39,910 nucleotides of DNA from IMG/VR virus record IMGVR_UViG_3300044636_000940, positions 1 through 39,910 of that record. One strand, given 5' to 3'. Made by a program: the position numbers and the translations under genes. The stretch is from a virus. The notes below the pieces were generated by a model. The model was not told the DNA's origin. It saw only the letters and a program-made list of their open reading frames with translations, and ran no database searches. Below are positions 1 to 7,861 of this stretch, in pieces (within the stretch, counting starts at the first letter, position 1; the number at the start of each line of letters is the position of its first letter).

Positions 1-917
1 AGGTTCATCAGGACCGCCTCGTACCAGCGCTGGGGTATCTCTAGCTGGCCGTTCAAGGCGCCCACGTCCATGATCTGGCGTGAGTACCACACCGTCATCT
101 GCACGAAGGGGTCGGACGGCACCGGCCACAGATACAGCGTGGGCTGGGGGATGGTCCGGTCAAACCAGAACTGGAAGGGCTGGTTGGCCGTGAAATTCTT
201 GTTGGGCAGGTTGGTGTAGTCGTCGCGGTTCAGCCGGGACATCTGCAGTTCGCGGGAGTTGTTGCCGAAATACAACTCGCGCAGGGCCAGCGTGGTGCCG
301 TTGGTGGCACGCATGCGGTAGAACGCGACGTTCTGGCCGGGGTCCACGTCCGTCCACACCCACTGGTAGTCGGTTACCGCCACGCTGGTGCCCGTGGACA
401 GTGTCCTCCATGTCGAGCCGTCCGTGGAGTACTCCAGCACGTAGCTCCATGTTCCGCTACCGCCGCCGGCGATGTAGGGTATGAACCCGATCGAGCCGAT
501 GTACTGGGTATTGGTTGCCCCAAAGCTCACGGCGATGTTGCCGTTGGCGGACGTCTGCTGGCAGTACGTGGTCAGGTCGTTGTCACCGGCGTTTGAGGCC
601 GTTCCGCCTGCGGATGAGGTGTAGGTACCCACCGGCCTGTTCATCTGCCTGTAGAGCACGTTCTGGGCGTCCACAGCGCCCACTGGGAGGCTGTAGATGT
701 ACTGGTTAGCGTTCAGGCCAATGACGGTCTTGTTGATGGCCCAGTAGTTGATCCCAAGGTTCGCCAGATTGGACAGGAAGAAGAACAGCGACTCCTTGGC
801 CGACTGCACTTGCTCGACCGCCAACTCTTCGGCTAGCTTACCGCACCGACGCGCACCGTGATCGATCAGCGTCTGGACGGAGATTACGGTCTGACCGACG
901 GTGCCGGAGTACGCCAT
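1..917 (-). CDS. Head-tail adaptor/tail accessory protein (P22 gp4-like), with inserted discoidin-like domain; 3' end cut
   Basis: Only the first 305 codons are in the window; the gene runs off the left edge. The start at 917 follows AAGGA six bases upstream, just after the stop of the preceding gene. Residues 1-95 and 219-305 look like one family: an N-terminal helical stretch, then 'LPNKNFTANQPFQFWFDR' and 'PTLYLWPVPSDP', which I associate with gp4-like adaptor proteins that seal the portal. Residues about 96-218 look like a separate beta-sandwich of the F5/8 type C (discoidin) kind: 'ASNAGDNDLTTYCQ', 'IAVSFG', 'YVLEYSTDGSTWRTL', 'YRMRATNGTTLALRELYFG'. Such domains often bind sugars. The family assignment is by remembered resemblance; a different neck or tail protein is possible. 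Confidence 0.6.
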   Translation of the reverse strand, partial: MAYSGTVGQTVISVQTLIDHGARRCGKLAEELAVEQVQSAKESLFFFLSNLANLGINYWAINKTVIGLNANQYIYSLPVGAVDAQNVLYRQMNRPVGTYTSSAGGTASNAGDNDLTTYCQQTSANGNIAVSFGATNTQYIGSIGFIPYIAGGGSGTWSYVLEYSTDGSTWRTLSTGTSVAVTDYQWVWTDVDPGQNVAFYRMRATNGTTLALRELYFGNNSRELQMSRLNRDDYTNLPNKNFTANQPFQFWFDRTIPQPTLYLWPVPSDPFVQMTVWYSRQIMDVGALNGQLEIPQRWYEAVLMN

Positions 918-926
918 GTTGTGTCC

Positions 927-1187
927 TTACCAGCCGGGACAATCCCAGCGTTTTAATGATGCCTTTGCGCGGGGTGCGTCACCCTTGGAGTGTTCCACCA
1001 CGCCGCTCATGCGTGCGCAAAACGAGTCCTTGCGGGCACCGCCCTTGGGCTGTGGGGCCTTTAGGTGCGACCCCGTCTCCCGATTGTACTTGGCACGACC
1101 TTTTTCAGTAAGGCCGGCGCCCTTGGATACAGGTAGCTTCTCGCCCCGGCCAACAGCCAAGGAGGGTGATCTGTCCTTCTTTGCCAT
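927..1187 (-). CDS. Small basic conserved phage protein, DUF6321-like
   Basis: Predicted 86 aa, starting MAKKDRSP. An upstream ATG at 1226 in the same frame would overlap the previous gene by 34 nt, so the ATG at 1187, six bases past that gene's stop, is preferred although no strong ribosome site is visible. The pattern 'SKGAGLTEKGRAKYNRETG', 'LKAP', 'RKDSFCARMSG' and a C-terminal 'LKRWDC' matches the conserved core of the DUF6321 proteins found in many marine and freshwater phages. Function is not known. It sits in the late operon between a repeat protein and the adaptor gene, so a virion or assembly role is an inference. Confidence 0.8.
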   Translation of the reverse strand: MAKKDRSPSLAVGRGEKLPVSKGAGLTEKGRAKYNRETGSHLKAPQPKGGARKDSFCARMSGVVEHSKGDAPRAKASLKRWDCPGW

Positions 1188-1192
1188 GGCCT

Positions 1193-1849
1193 TTACCAGT
1201 TGGAGGAATTCTTGGATGGGCTGCAAGTAGACATGCGCCGGGTGGTGATGTGGCCGCCCTTCTTGTATCCGTACACCTTTTCACCGTCACCACCTTCAAT
1301 GCTGTTATCCGCTGTCTGTTGGGTACCGTCCAACATGTTTTGCGGTGCTCGGCTGTTATCACGCGAGGCTACCGTTGGGGTGTTGGGCGTGCTGGAAACC
1401 ATGCCCCCAAGGCTTGCAACGCCACCATCGGCCATCCGCTTGGGTTTGGCGGTCTTTGCCGAATCCCGGAAAGCCGTGGCAGTTGGCGCACCCTTGCTGC
1501 CCGGTTTGCGCATGCGCTCATCTGAGCCCTTGGCGATACGCTCCTGCTTGGCGTGGATGTTGGCGTACAGACCACCCTCTTTCATTTTCTTGGCCGAAAA
1601 TAGTTTTTCCACAATCTGTACCCTTTGAGGTTTGGTCGTTACGTCATCAATGATTTTTAGTCGTTCTGCTTTATCTTTCCCCGCCCCATAAAACCCGGCT
1701 TTTTTCAAAGACTGAACTACTCCGCCTTCTGCCATTTTGTCGGCCTTGACAAACTCTTTGCCGACCTTCTGCGGGACGCCACCAAAGCCGCCCTTGGTGT
1801 GGGCAGCGGCCTCCATGAGGCGGTGTTGGGCTGGTGACTTGCTTGGCAT
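1193..1849 (-). CDS. Late protein with four Gly-Gly motifs at regular spacing, unknown function
   Basis: 218 aa, basic, mostly low complexity. The N-terminus 'SPAQHRLMEAAAHTKGGFGG' followed by a 'VGKEF' segment is shared with small proteins seen in many phages. Four copies of a Gly-Gly motif occur: MAEGGVV (39-45), MKEGGLY (89-95), MADGGVA (139-145) and YKKGGHI (195-201). The first three are exactly 50 residues apart, each preceded by a basic stretch. The start at 1849 lies two bases after the upstream stop and has no clear Shine-Dalgarno site, so translation is probably coupled. The C-terminus overlaps the longer possible start of the next gene. I do not recognise a function; the same motif in neighbouring late genes suggests a shared virion-related role. 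Confidence 0.75.
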   Translation of the reverse strand: MPSKSPAQHRLMEAAAHTKGGFGGVPQKVGKEFVKADKMAEGGVVQSLKKAGFYGAGKDKAERLKIIDDVTTKPQRVQIVEKLFSAKKMKEGGLYANIHAKQERIAKGSDERMRKPGSKGAPTATAFRDSAKTAKPKRMADGGVASLGGMVSSTPNTPTVASRDNSRAPQNMLDGTQQTADNSIEGGDGEKVYGYKKGGHITTRRMSTCSPSKNSSNW

Positions 1850-1851
1850 GA

Positions 1852-2631
1852 TTAGTCAGGGTTCTTAATGTAGATGCCTTCAAACTCAGCAGACACATTG
1901 GAAGTTCCTGCTGAAGCAATTGCCCTAATTTCAATGTCTGTCTTTTCAGCAAAAGCAAGCGGTGTGTGCAGATCAAGCACCAAGTCTCCGTTGCCGGGGG
2001 TACGCGCTGAACTTTGTATTCTAAACACACCACCCAATGGGCGTTGAATCAATTGAAAGTTGGTTGATGCGTTTGCGGTTGAGTTTGCAGATGTAAAGAA
2101 AGTTCCCATTAAATACAAGGTATAATCTGCGGGTACAGTCCAAAATGCCATTTGCGTTTGGTTTGCACCAATAGCAATCATGCCGTATACAGTTGCTGGT
2201 ACGCCCGAAGTAACAGTGCCAGTGCCAGCGTAGATAGTTCCTACGGCAGTTGCACCAGAACCAGCGGTGGTTACATACATACGAGAAATACGCAAGTAAC
2301 TGTTGCCAGTATTGACTGCTGTTTGCCCATCTAATAGGACAGACTCGCTAATTTCGTTGTAATTTGCATCAAGACCAAAAATAGCAATTGTTCTTGCGCC
2401 AGTTCCAGCAGAAGTATCGTCTGCACTTGAGCTAGAGATTTTCATTACAGTGGCAGAAGCGGGGTATGCATACGTTCCGCCTTGTGCCCAAACTGTTTCT
2501 ACGGATGTGCCGACATCACCGTTGATGCCGAACTTAAATAAGGTTTTGTGACCATCAACTTGCCCACGGGCTACTTGCAGTTCAAAGGGCTCATACGCAC
2601 CTTGGCGTGTTGCAGAAGAATAAGTTCCCAT
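1852..2631 (-). CDS. Virion structural protein (unknown position), 259 aa
   Basis: Start chosen at the ATG at 2631 (MGTYSS), which has GGAG six bases upstream; an in-frame TTG at 2643 overlaps that ribosome site. The sequence is rich in Ser, Thr, Ala and Gly and looks all-beta. It includes 'LQVARGQVDGHKTLFKFG', 'ETVWAQGGTYAYPASATVM', 'GTGARTIAIFGLDANYNEI' and 'VPADYTLYLMGTFFTSA', a pattern I associate with conserved structural proteins of marine and freshwater podo- and siphoviruses. No enzyme motif is seen. It lies directly downstream of a strong terminator, so it may have its own promoter or depend on read-through. Head fibre, decoration or collar protein are all possible. Confidence 0.7.
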   Translation of the reverse strand: MGTYSSATRQGAYEPFELQVARGQVDGHKTLFKFGINGDVGTSVETVWAQGGTYAYPASATVMKISSSSADDTSAGTGARTIAIFGLDANYNEISESVLLDGQTAVNTGNSYLRISRMYVTTAGSGATAVGTIYAGTGTVTSGVPATVYGMIAIGANQTQMAFWTVPADYTLYLMGTFFTSANSTANASTNFQLIQRPLGGVFRIQSSARTPGNGDLVLDLHTPLAFAEKTDIEIRAIASAGTSNVSAEFEGIYIKNPD

Positions 2632-2642
2632 GTGGGTCTCCA

Positions 2643-2681
2643 AAATAAATTAAAAGTAAGGGGCATCTTAAGCCCCTTACT
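2643..2681 (-). terminator. Rho-independent terminator after the Lys/Gly-rich repeat gene
   Basis: A perfect 10-bp stem (AGTAAGGGGC, 2655-2664, with its complement at 2672-2681) encloses a 7-nt loop. Read on the minus strand it is followed by a T-rich tract (TTTTAATTTATTTT). It starts two bases after the stop of the gene ending at 2684. Confidence 0.85.
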
Positions 2682-2683
2682 TG

Positions 2684-3793
2684 TTACCGATTAGCGCTGC
2701 CGCCTGATTTACGGACAAGAGGGGGGTTTACATTCCCCCTCCCCGCGCCCGCATCAGGCTTCATACCCAACAACCGCCTAGATGCGGAGTAAAACTTGTT
2801 GGGCAAACCCAAGATACTTTCTCGGAGCTTGGTGTTGTCATCCGTCTGGTCCGTGTAGACCTTATCGTAACCGCCACCGGTCATGTCTGTTCCCATGTCC
2901 GTGTTCCCGGCCCCGCCTCCAACCTGAAACTTAGCCACCTTGCCGCCCTCTTTAAAGGTGCCGGATTGACGGTCGTTGCTTACCGGCTTAGAGACAGGAT
3001 GCTTGGGCATTGCTACGGCGCGGCCAGTGCTAACACTGCCCCCCGTAGCGAAATGCTTTTTTGTAGCACCGCCTTTTTTCATGCCGTTCACGACGCCGCC
3101 TGTGGCGTACTCCTCATAGCCGGAATCTTTTTTTGCGCTAACCATCTTGGTTTTTTTAAAAGCGCCAGCGTCGCCCTTGATGGTCGTTTTGGTTTCTGCG
3201 GCATCGATAGCTGCACCAGAAACCTTGCCGCCGGTTTTCATGCCGTTGGTAACGCCGCCCGTAGCCAGCTTGAGCTTGGTGCCCTTGCCGCCCTTGTGCT
3301 CCTGCATATCGTGTTGCTTAAAGGCTTTTTTGACCATGGCCTTGTCTTGGCCCATGTCAGCCTTGCCGCCCTTTTTCATGGCAGGCATGCCGGGGGCAGC
3401 AGGTGCCGCCATCGGAGCTGCAGGAGCGGGGCGCATAGCGGCCTTGCGTGCCATCATGGCCTTCAACATGGCCGCCTTGCGGGGGTCCATAGCGGAAGCC
3501 GCCATCGCTGGCGAGCCCATCATGCCGCCCATGGCCTTCTTCTCGGCCTTGCCGCCCTTTTTGGAGTTCAACAGGGAACCGGACATTGCCTTGCGGCGGT
3601 CCATCATCGAGGGCTTCTTGGGAGACTCGCCTTCGCAAGCCTCTTCGGAATACTTGGCCTTGAAGCCCGCGCCCTTCATGTTGGTGTGCCCGTTTTCGTC
3701 TTTGTCGGACGAGACGTGGCCTCCCTTTTTCAGCTTCAGGATCACCGAAGGCTCGGTGGTTTCCATCTTCACCATTGGTTTGAATTGACCCAT
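2684..3793 (-). CDS. Lys/Gly/Met/Ala-rich late protein with nine Gly-Gly motifs
   Basis: 369 aa, strongly basic and low in complexity. The start has AAGGAG with good spacing. Nine Gly-Gly motifs of the form x-x-x-GG-x-x are spread along it: LKKGGHV (21), SKKGGKA (77), MKKGGKA (139), LATGGVT (176), MKTGGKV (185), YATGGVV (229), MKKGGAT (238), FATGGSV (248) and FKEGGKV (280). Two of them form an internal repeat, 'ATGGVTNGMKTGG' and 'ATGGVVNGMKKGG'. Residues 87-138 are Met/Ala/Pro-rich. No domain is recognised. Expression with the capsid genes and the positive charge would fit a DNA-contacting or capsid-lining protein, but that is only inference. Confidence 0.75.
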   Translation of the reverse strand: MGQFKPMVKMETTEPSVILKLKKGGHVSSDKDENGHTNMKGAGFKAKYSEEACEGESPKKPSMMDRRKAMSGSLLNSKKGGKAEKKAMGGMMGSPAMAASAMDPRKAAMLKAMMARKAAMRPAPAAPMAAPAAPGMPAMKKGGKADMGQDKAMVKKAFKQHDMQEHKGGKGTKLKLATGGVTNGMKTGGKVSGAAIDAAETKTTIKGDAGAFKKTKMVSAKKDSGYEEYATGGVVNGMKKGGATKKHFATGGSVSTGRAVAMPKHPVSKPVSNDRQSGTFKEGGKVAKFQVGGGAGNTDMGTDMTGGGYDKVYTDQTDDNTKLRESILGLPNKFYSASRRLLGMKPDAGAGRGNVNPPLVRKSGGSANR

Positions 3794-3803
3794 GATTTAC
3801 TCC

Positions 3804-4766
3804 TTAGGCTTGAGTAACGCCAAGAGCGCCAACGCGAGTAGCGTTAGGGCCGACGGCGATAGCGGGAAGCAGAATACCCATCACTGTGCGAACGATACCG
3901 TTCGACGCAGTTGCAGGAGCGTAGGTTCCACGCACGTCGCCCGTGGCCGTAGTGGCCGTGGCGGTGTCTGCGGCAACAAACGTACCCGCGTCTTGCGCCA
4001 GTGTGCTGTTGCTCTTGACGCTTGCCACATAGGCCACGTTGAACACGCGGACAGGGATGCCAAGAACGTCGCTTGTACCAACCACAACAGCCGTTGCGGA
4101 GCCAGCGATAGTCACACCAGAGATTTGGAAGAACGCCTTCAAACCAGTCACGGCAGTTGCGGCAACAGCCACAGTGATGACCTCACTCATCGCCTGCCCG
4201 TAGTAGTCGTAACCACTGACGGTAAATGCACGAGCAGTTGTGGAGCAGTTTACCTTGACAGCGCGGGGGCAGTCTAGCTGCAACACGGTCACGCCATCCG
4301 TGCGAACGACAGACTTAACTGAAGTTCCAGCGGTCAGGGTGACAGCACCAGCAGCGGCGGCAGTTTGAGATGCGGCGATGTTGTTGGTGACGGCAGCTTG
4401 AGGAACAATGTCCCAGACGTAAACGCGACCCAGAGGGCCAACACCTAAATCCATCGGCGACGGATTGTCAAAAGAGATGTTGCCATGAGCAGTCATCGTG
4501 GTGCTGGAGGCAGTCACAGACTGGTTGATGGTGTACGTACCGGTGCCGCCGGTCCCGGTACCCATGGCGGTGATGTAGGTGCCGTCGGTCACGCTTGTGC
4601 CGTCAACAAATACGCCAACAGTAATGGGAGAACCAGTCAGCATGGCCGTCACGGTCAACGTCGTTCCAGACATCGAGCCGGTAAAAGTCGTGCTGTACGG
4701 GCGAAGACCCGTGCCCATGTAAGTTTGGGCTGGGCCTAAGAATAGGTCATCAGAAAATTGAGGCAT
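3804..4766 (-). CDS. Virion structural protein with an inserted beta module, 320 aa
   Basis: AAGGAG lies eight bases before the start. The N-terminus 'MPQFSDDLFLGPAQTYMGTG' continues after an apparent insertion into 'ISFDNPSPMDLGVGPLGRVY'. The insertion, residues about 27-92, carries 'SGTTLTVTAMLTGSPITVG', 'GTYITAMGTGTGGTGTYTI' and 'ASSTTMTA'. This module recurs in many unrelated phage fibre and capsid-associated proteins. The rest is Ala/Thr/Val-rich and probably beta-structured. The gene lies between two terminators immediately downstream of the major capsid gene, so a capsid-associated role such as decoration is likely but unproved. Confidence 0.7.
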   Translation of the reverse strand: MPQFSDDLFLGPAQTYMGTGLRPYSTTFTGSMSGTTLTVTAMLTGSPITVGVFVDGTSVTDGTYITAMGTGTGGTGTYTINQSVTASSTTMTAHGNISFDNPSPMDLGVGPLGRVYVWDIVPQAAVTNNIAASQTAAAAGAVTLTAGTSVKSVVRTDGVTVLQLDCPRAVKVNCSTTARAFTVSGYDYYGQAMSEVITVAVAATAVTGLKAFFQISGVTIAGSATAVVVGTSDVLGIPVRVFNVAYVASVKSNSTLAQDAGTFVAADTATATTATGDVRGTYAPATASNGIVRTVMGILLPAIAVGPNATRVGALGVTQA

Positions 4767-4796
4767 CGTCTTTCTCCTTGAAAAGTTTGACGAATT

Positions 4797-4829
4797 TACA
4801 AAAATGGGCGGGGATTATGGCTCCCCGCC
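4797..4829 (-). terminator. Rho-independent terminator downstream of the major capsid gene
   Basis: The stem GGCGGGGA (4807-4814) pairs with TCCCCGCC (4822-4829) around a 7-nt loop. On the minus strand it is followed by CATTTTTG. It lies about 16 bases after the capsid gene stop, a common place for a partial terminator that keeps capsid mRNA levels above those of downstream genes. Confidence 0.85.
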
Positions 4830-4845
4830 AGAGCCTTCGGGGGTA

Positions 4846-5760
4846 TCAGATACCCGGGGTGCCGTACAGCGCACGTGGGTCAGTGAAGCCCACGTCGTAG
4901 CGCTCGGTGGCCTTGTAGCGCATCGAGTCAGTCTCAAAGTCGCCTTCCATGGTCTTCTCCAGACGACGGCGCATCAAGAGCTTGAGGCCCTCGGGAGCGT
5001 CGGTCTGGACCCACCAAGCGTTGGCGCTGGTCAGACGACTCAGCACAGTAGCGCCGCCGTCCAGCAAGCCGATAGACTTGATGGGGTTGACGTCGTTATT
5101 GGCGTTGCCGGCACGCAGAACCGACTTCAGCAGCACTTCCGATTGGAAGACGTTACCCGGGGCCACGACCAGTTGCTTGGGCACCAAACGGATTTTCTTG
5201 CCGTTGTTGTCCACAGCTTGGCGTACTTGGATAAGCATCTGCTCAAGGGAGGTTTGCGAAAGCACAGCGGCGGTTGCCAACTGGTTGCTGAACGTGCCGT
5301 TCACGATGGGGTGAGCGGTGTTGATCAGCGACACGCCGTCGCCGCCGGGATACGAGCTATTGAAGGCCACGTTCAACACGTTGGCGGACAGCAGTTCCTT
5401 GGTTTCCACCAGAGACTGTGCCAAGTGACGTGCGTACACCTGACCCAGACGGATGTGGTCGCCGTCTTCCACGAGGACCTTGGTCAGGGCAAAAGCCAGA
5501 CCGTAGACCTTGTAGACATAGCGCTTCAGGAACAGCACACCACCTTGTTGGTACGTCACCGGAGTGCCGTCAGGCAGTTGAGGTGCCGCGCCGAAACCGT
5601 ACAGGACGGGCTCTTCGTGGTAGTTGCGTGGGATGCCGTCTTCTTCACGGAAAACCCGTGACCATTCGTCGGCGCGTTGGTCGTAGACTCCATCGAAGCA
5701 TTCGTTCAAAATTGGTTCGACGATGCTTCGGAAGTCCGTACTTCTCATTGGTGCAGCCAT
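4846..5760 (-). CDS. Major capsid protein (HK97 fold, Mu gpT-like)
   Basis: 304 aa, with AAGGAG eight bases before the start. The sequence follows the Mu gpT-like capsid family as I know it: 'YVYKVYGLAFALTKVLVEDG' (N-terminal arm and spine helix region), 'LAQSLVETKELLSANVLNVA', 'GGDGVSLINTAHPIVNG', 'KKIRLVPKQLVVAPGNVFQS' and a C-terminal 'EGDFETDSMRYKATERYDVG' that resembles the closing beta strands of HK97-fold subunits. It would form the icosahedral shell. The order scaffold, decoration candidate, capsid, terminator supports the call. A palindrome GGGTATCTGATACCC spans its stop codon. No prohead protease gene is seen in the window. Confidence 0.92.
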   Translation of the reverse strand: MAAPMRSTDFRSIVEPILNECFDGVYDQRADEWSRVFREEDGIPRNYHEEPVLYGFGAAPQLPDGTPVTYQQGGVLFLKRYVYKVYGLAFALTKVLVEDGDHIRLGQVYARHLAQSLVETKELLSANVLNVAFNSSYPGGDGVSLINTAHPIVNGTFSNQLATAAVLSQTSLEQMLIQVRQAVDNNGKKIRLVPKQLVVAPGNVFQSEVLLKSVLRAGNANNDVNPIKSIGLLDGGATVLSRLTSANAWWVQTDAPEGLKLLMRRRLEKTMEGDFETDSMRYKATERYDVGFTDPRALYGTPGI

Positions 5761-5772
5761 TGTTTATTCTCC

Positions 5773-6354
5773 TTATGCAATAGCGTTTACGGTGCCAAAG
5801 AACTGCGAGCGTGAATTCACGACGCGAACGATGACATAGGAATCACCCCAAGCATTATCTTGGTAGGGAGCAATATCAACGACACGCATGTCGCCGGGGT
5901 TACCGTTACCGACGGCAGTCGAGACACCCAAGGTGGCCTGCGACAGTCCGGTGGTTGTGGAACCAGCAGCGATGTTCGAGAAGTTGTACTCATTACCGAT
6001 AGAGGTTTGAGCAATGGTGGCGTCGGATTGGATTTCGTAAACGATGTTTTGATCGTTGTAGAAATACGCAACACACGAGCCGGTTTGGTACGCGGTGTTT
6101 GCGGGCCAGAAGTTGCTGATCTGGCGGCGACCGCCGACATCAGTCCATTCGACACCAGCAAAGGCACCAGACCAAATTGCACCGACGGTGGCAATGATGA
6201 TGGTGCCAACACCAGCGTTGTACTTGACGGGCTGGCCCTTCAAGATATTCGACGCGTAGGCCGAAGCGATACCGCCAGCAAGCGCCTGTGCGCGATCCAG
6301 ACCAGAAGGGTGGAACGCAGGACGCAAGCCAAACGGAGCAGAGGTTGAACTCAT
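5773..6354 (-). CDS. Putative capsid decoration/minor head protein, 193 aa
   Basis: AAGGAG with five-base spacing precedes the start. The N-terminus 'SSTSAPFGLRPAFHPSGLDR' and the segments 'GAFAGVEWTDVGGRRQISNF', 'SCVAYFYNDQNIVYEIQSDA' and 'DIAPYQDNAWGDSYVIVRV' belong to a phage family that I have seen encoded beside gpT-like capsid genes. The sequence is beta-rich with no enzyme motif. Its place between the 182-aa protein and the capsid gene, and its size, fit a head decoration or cement protein; this role is inferred from position. Confidence 0.7.
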   Translation of the reverse strand: MSSTSAPFGLRPAFHPSGLDRAQALAGGIASAYASNILKGQPVKYNAGVGTIIIATVGAIWSGAFAGVEWTDVGGRRQISNFWPANTAYQTGSCVAYFYNDQNIVYEIQSDATIAQTSIGNEYNFSNIAAGSTTTGLSQATLGVSTAVGNGNPGDMRVVDIAPYQDNAWGDSYVIVRVVNSRSQFFGTVNAIA

Positions 6355-6367
6355 AGAGACTCCTTAG

Positions 6368-6916
6368 TTAGCCGGAAAACACCGGCATGCGATTGGGTTG
6401 CTTGTCAAAATTGCCCATTCCGTCGCCCTCAATGCCCACCAGCGACTTGCCGTTACTGTCCCTTGCGCCTTGGAGTTGCTCCACTTGGACGCGGATTTTT
6501 TCCGCTTCCTCCCGGGGTTTCTCGTCGTGCATGTACGCCATGATCTCTTGGTAGACATCCATGGGTATTTTGAACAGCAACATCTCATTGCAGGAGATAT
6601 ATCCAACGTGCTCACCGGTCTTCACGCGCAAGTCTTCATACCCGGGTAACTCTTCAGTTTTCACTGGAACGTACCCTTGGCGAATCCTTTTGTCGATGGA
6701 GTCGTAAGTGTTGGTTGTTGAGAGCCAGCAAAGATGCCACCCACTCAGGCTGGGTAGTTTAGGCAACGCTGATTGCGTCCACTCCTCGTTCCACATCTTG
6801 CGACGTTCTTGCGTAGAAGCGAACTTATCCTCGGGTGCCGCACGGCTTGCGTCCTCGCTTGCGCGATCATTGCGTCCGCCGGCATTGAGAGATTTTTTAA
6901 GGCGTGATTCAGTCAT
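6368..6916 (-). CDS. Conserved phage head-operon protein of unknown function, 182 aa
   Basis: Starts one base after the scaffold gene stop, with GGAG seven bases upstream inside the end of that gene. The first 40 residues are charged and probably disordered. The central part ('SGWHLCWLSTTNTYDSIDKR', 'YVPVKTEELPGYEDL', 'GYISCNEMLLFKIPMDVYQE') is a conserved pattern in phage head operons, followed by an acidic helix (EEAEKIRVQVEQLQ). No function is known to me. Coexpression with the scaffold and capsid genes suggests an assembly role. Confidence 0.7.
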   Translation of the reverse strand: MTESRLKKSLNAGGRNDRASEDASRAAPEDKFASTQERRKMWNEEWTQSALPKLPSLSGWHLCWLSTTNTYDSIDKRIRQGYVPVKTEELPGYEDLRVKTGEHVGYISCNEMLLFKIPMDVYQEIMAYMHDEKPREEAEKIRVQVEQLQGARDSNGKSLVGIEGDGMGNFDKQPNRMPVFSG

Positions 6917-7852
6917 TTAGTTACTCCGGTTACGTGATTCGGCTGCATATCGTTTGATCATCTTGGCTCGCTTTTCGGGGTTGTCCCACATCCCTGCGTC
7001 TTTCATCGCTCGCACTTGTTCAGCGGAGAGAGTAAAAGTCCGGTTTGTGCCCCCGTATGCGGCAGATGCCTCGCGTCCTGAGCTTCCCACGGTGTTCCTA
7101 GGTGTTCGTTGACTGGATTCACGCTTGTCCGCGCCATTATAGCGATGCGGCAAATACTTTTGCAACCTATTGTCCAATTCGTCCCAATAATCGGGATCGG
7201 ACGGGTTCCAGCCCTCTTTTGTGAGCACCTCATCGACCTGTTTGGCGATTTTGCTGTCGGTATCCGATAAATCAGGCTTATACCAACCATTTCGATCAAT
7301 CCACGTCGACGCGTTGCGCTGGACACCGGGGTCAATTGCGGGCGCGGACGGCCTAGCGGGCTGTTCGGCCTGCTTTCGCAGCCTTGCAAGCTGGTCAAGC
7401 TGCTGCCGAGACTCGTAGAGCGCTTCTTGGGCCTTGACAGCCGACTCTCCGTCACCGGCGCTGGTGGCCTCAGCCAGTTTCATGCGGTGGTACTCAAGCC
7501 GGACCTGCTGGTCCTCGATCGTCTTGTCCAAACGGGCTAAATCTGCGCCTTGGGTGCGCTGTTCTACCCGGGAAAGACGGTTGCGGAGGTCCTCGTTCTC
7601 CCGCTGGATGGCCTGCAGCCGGACATCCTTCTCCTCATTGGTCTTGCGGATCAGGTCCTTCTTGGACCGCCGGCGTGCGCGGCGTGCGGCTCGCACTGCC
7701 TCGCTGTCATCGGGGTGGTCGACGTCCCCGCTGTCATCCGGGGGCGTGTTTTCCCCATCATTTTTGGGCAAAATACCCTCAGGAAGCTCCACCGTGGCGG
7801 TGCCGTCCTGTCCTTCTTCGACGTGCAGGTCTTCTTCTTTGTCGTTTGCCAT
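6917..7852 (-). CDS. Capsid scaffolding protein
   Basis: 311 aa with AAGGAG before the start. The N-terminal 60 residues are very acidic; a basic patch (VRAARRARRRSKK) leads into a long coiled coil, residues about 65-165, with heptads such as 'NEDLRNRLSRVEQRTQ'. The C-terminal part is shorter and helical, ending 'EKRAKMIKRYAAESRNRSN'. Acidic ends, a central coiled coil and a position just upstream of the capsid gene are typical of phage scaffolds, which drive prohead assembly and then leave or are degraded. No protease domain is visible. Confidence 0.8.
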   Translation of the reverse strand: MANDKEEDLHVEEGQDGTATVELPEGILPKNDGENTPPDDSGDVDHPDDSEAVRAARRARRRSKKDLIRKTNEEKDVRLQAIQRENEDLRNRLSRVEQRTQGADLARLDKTIEDQQVRLEYHRMKLAEATSAGDGESAVKAQEALYESRQQLDQLARLRKQAEQPARPSAPAIDPGVQRNASTWIDRNGWYKPDLSDTDSKIAKQVDEVLTKEGWNPSDPDYWDELDNRLQKYLPHRYNGADKRESSQRTPRNTVGSSGREASAAYGGTNRTFTLSAEQVRAMKDAGMWDNPEKRAKMIKRYAAESRNRSN

Positions 7853-7861
7853 GGTGTCTCC

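Noticed and set aside
4841-4857. Palindrome GGGTATCTGATACCC at the capsid gene stop as an operator or recombination site
   Set aside because: It contains the last coding triplets and stop, is short, and a proper terminator follows; chance is a sufficient explanation.
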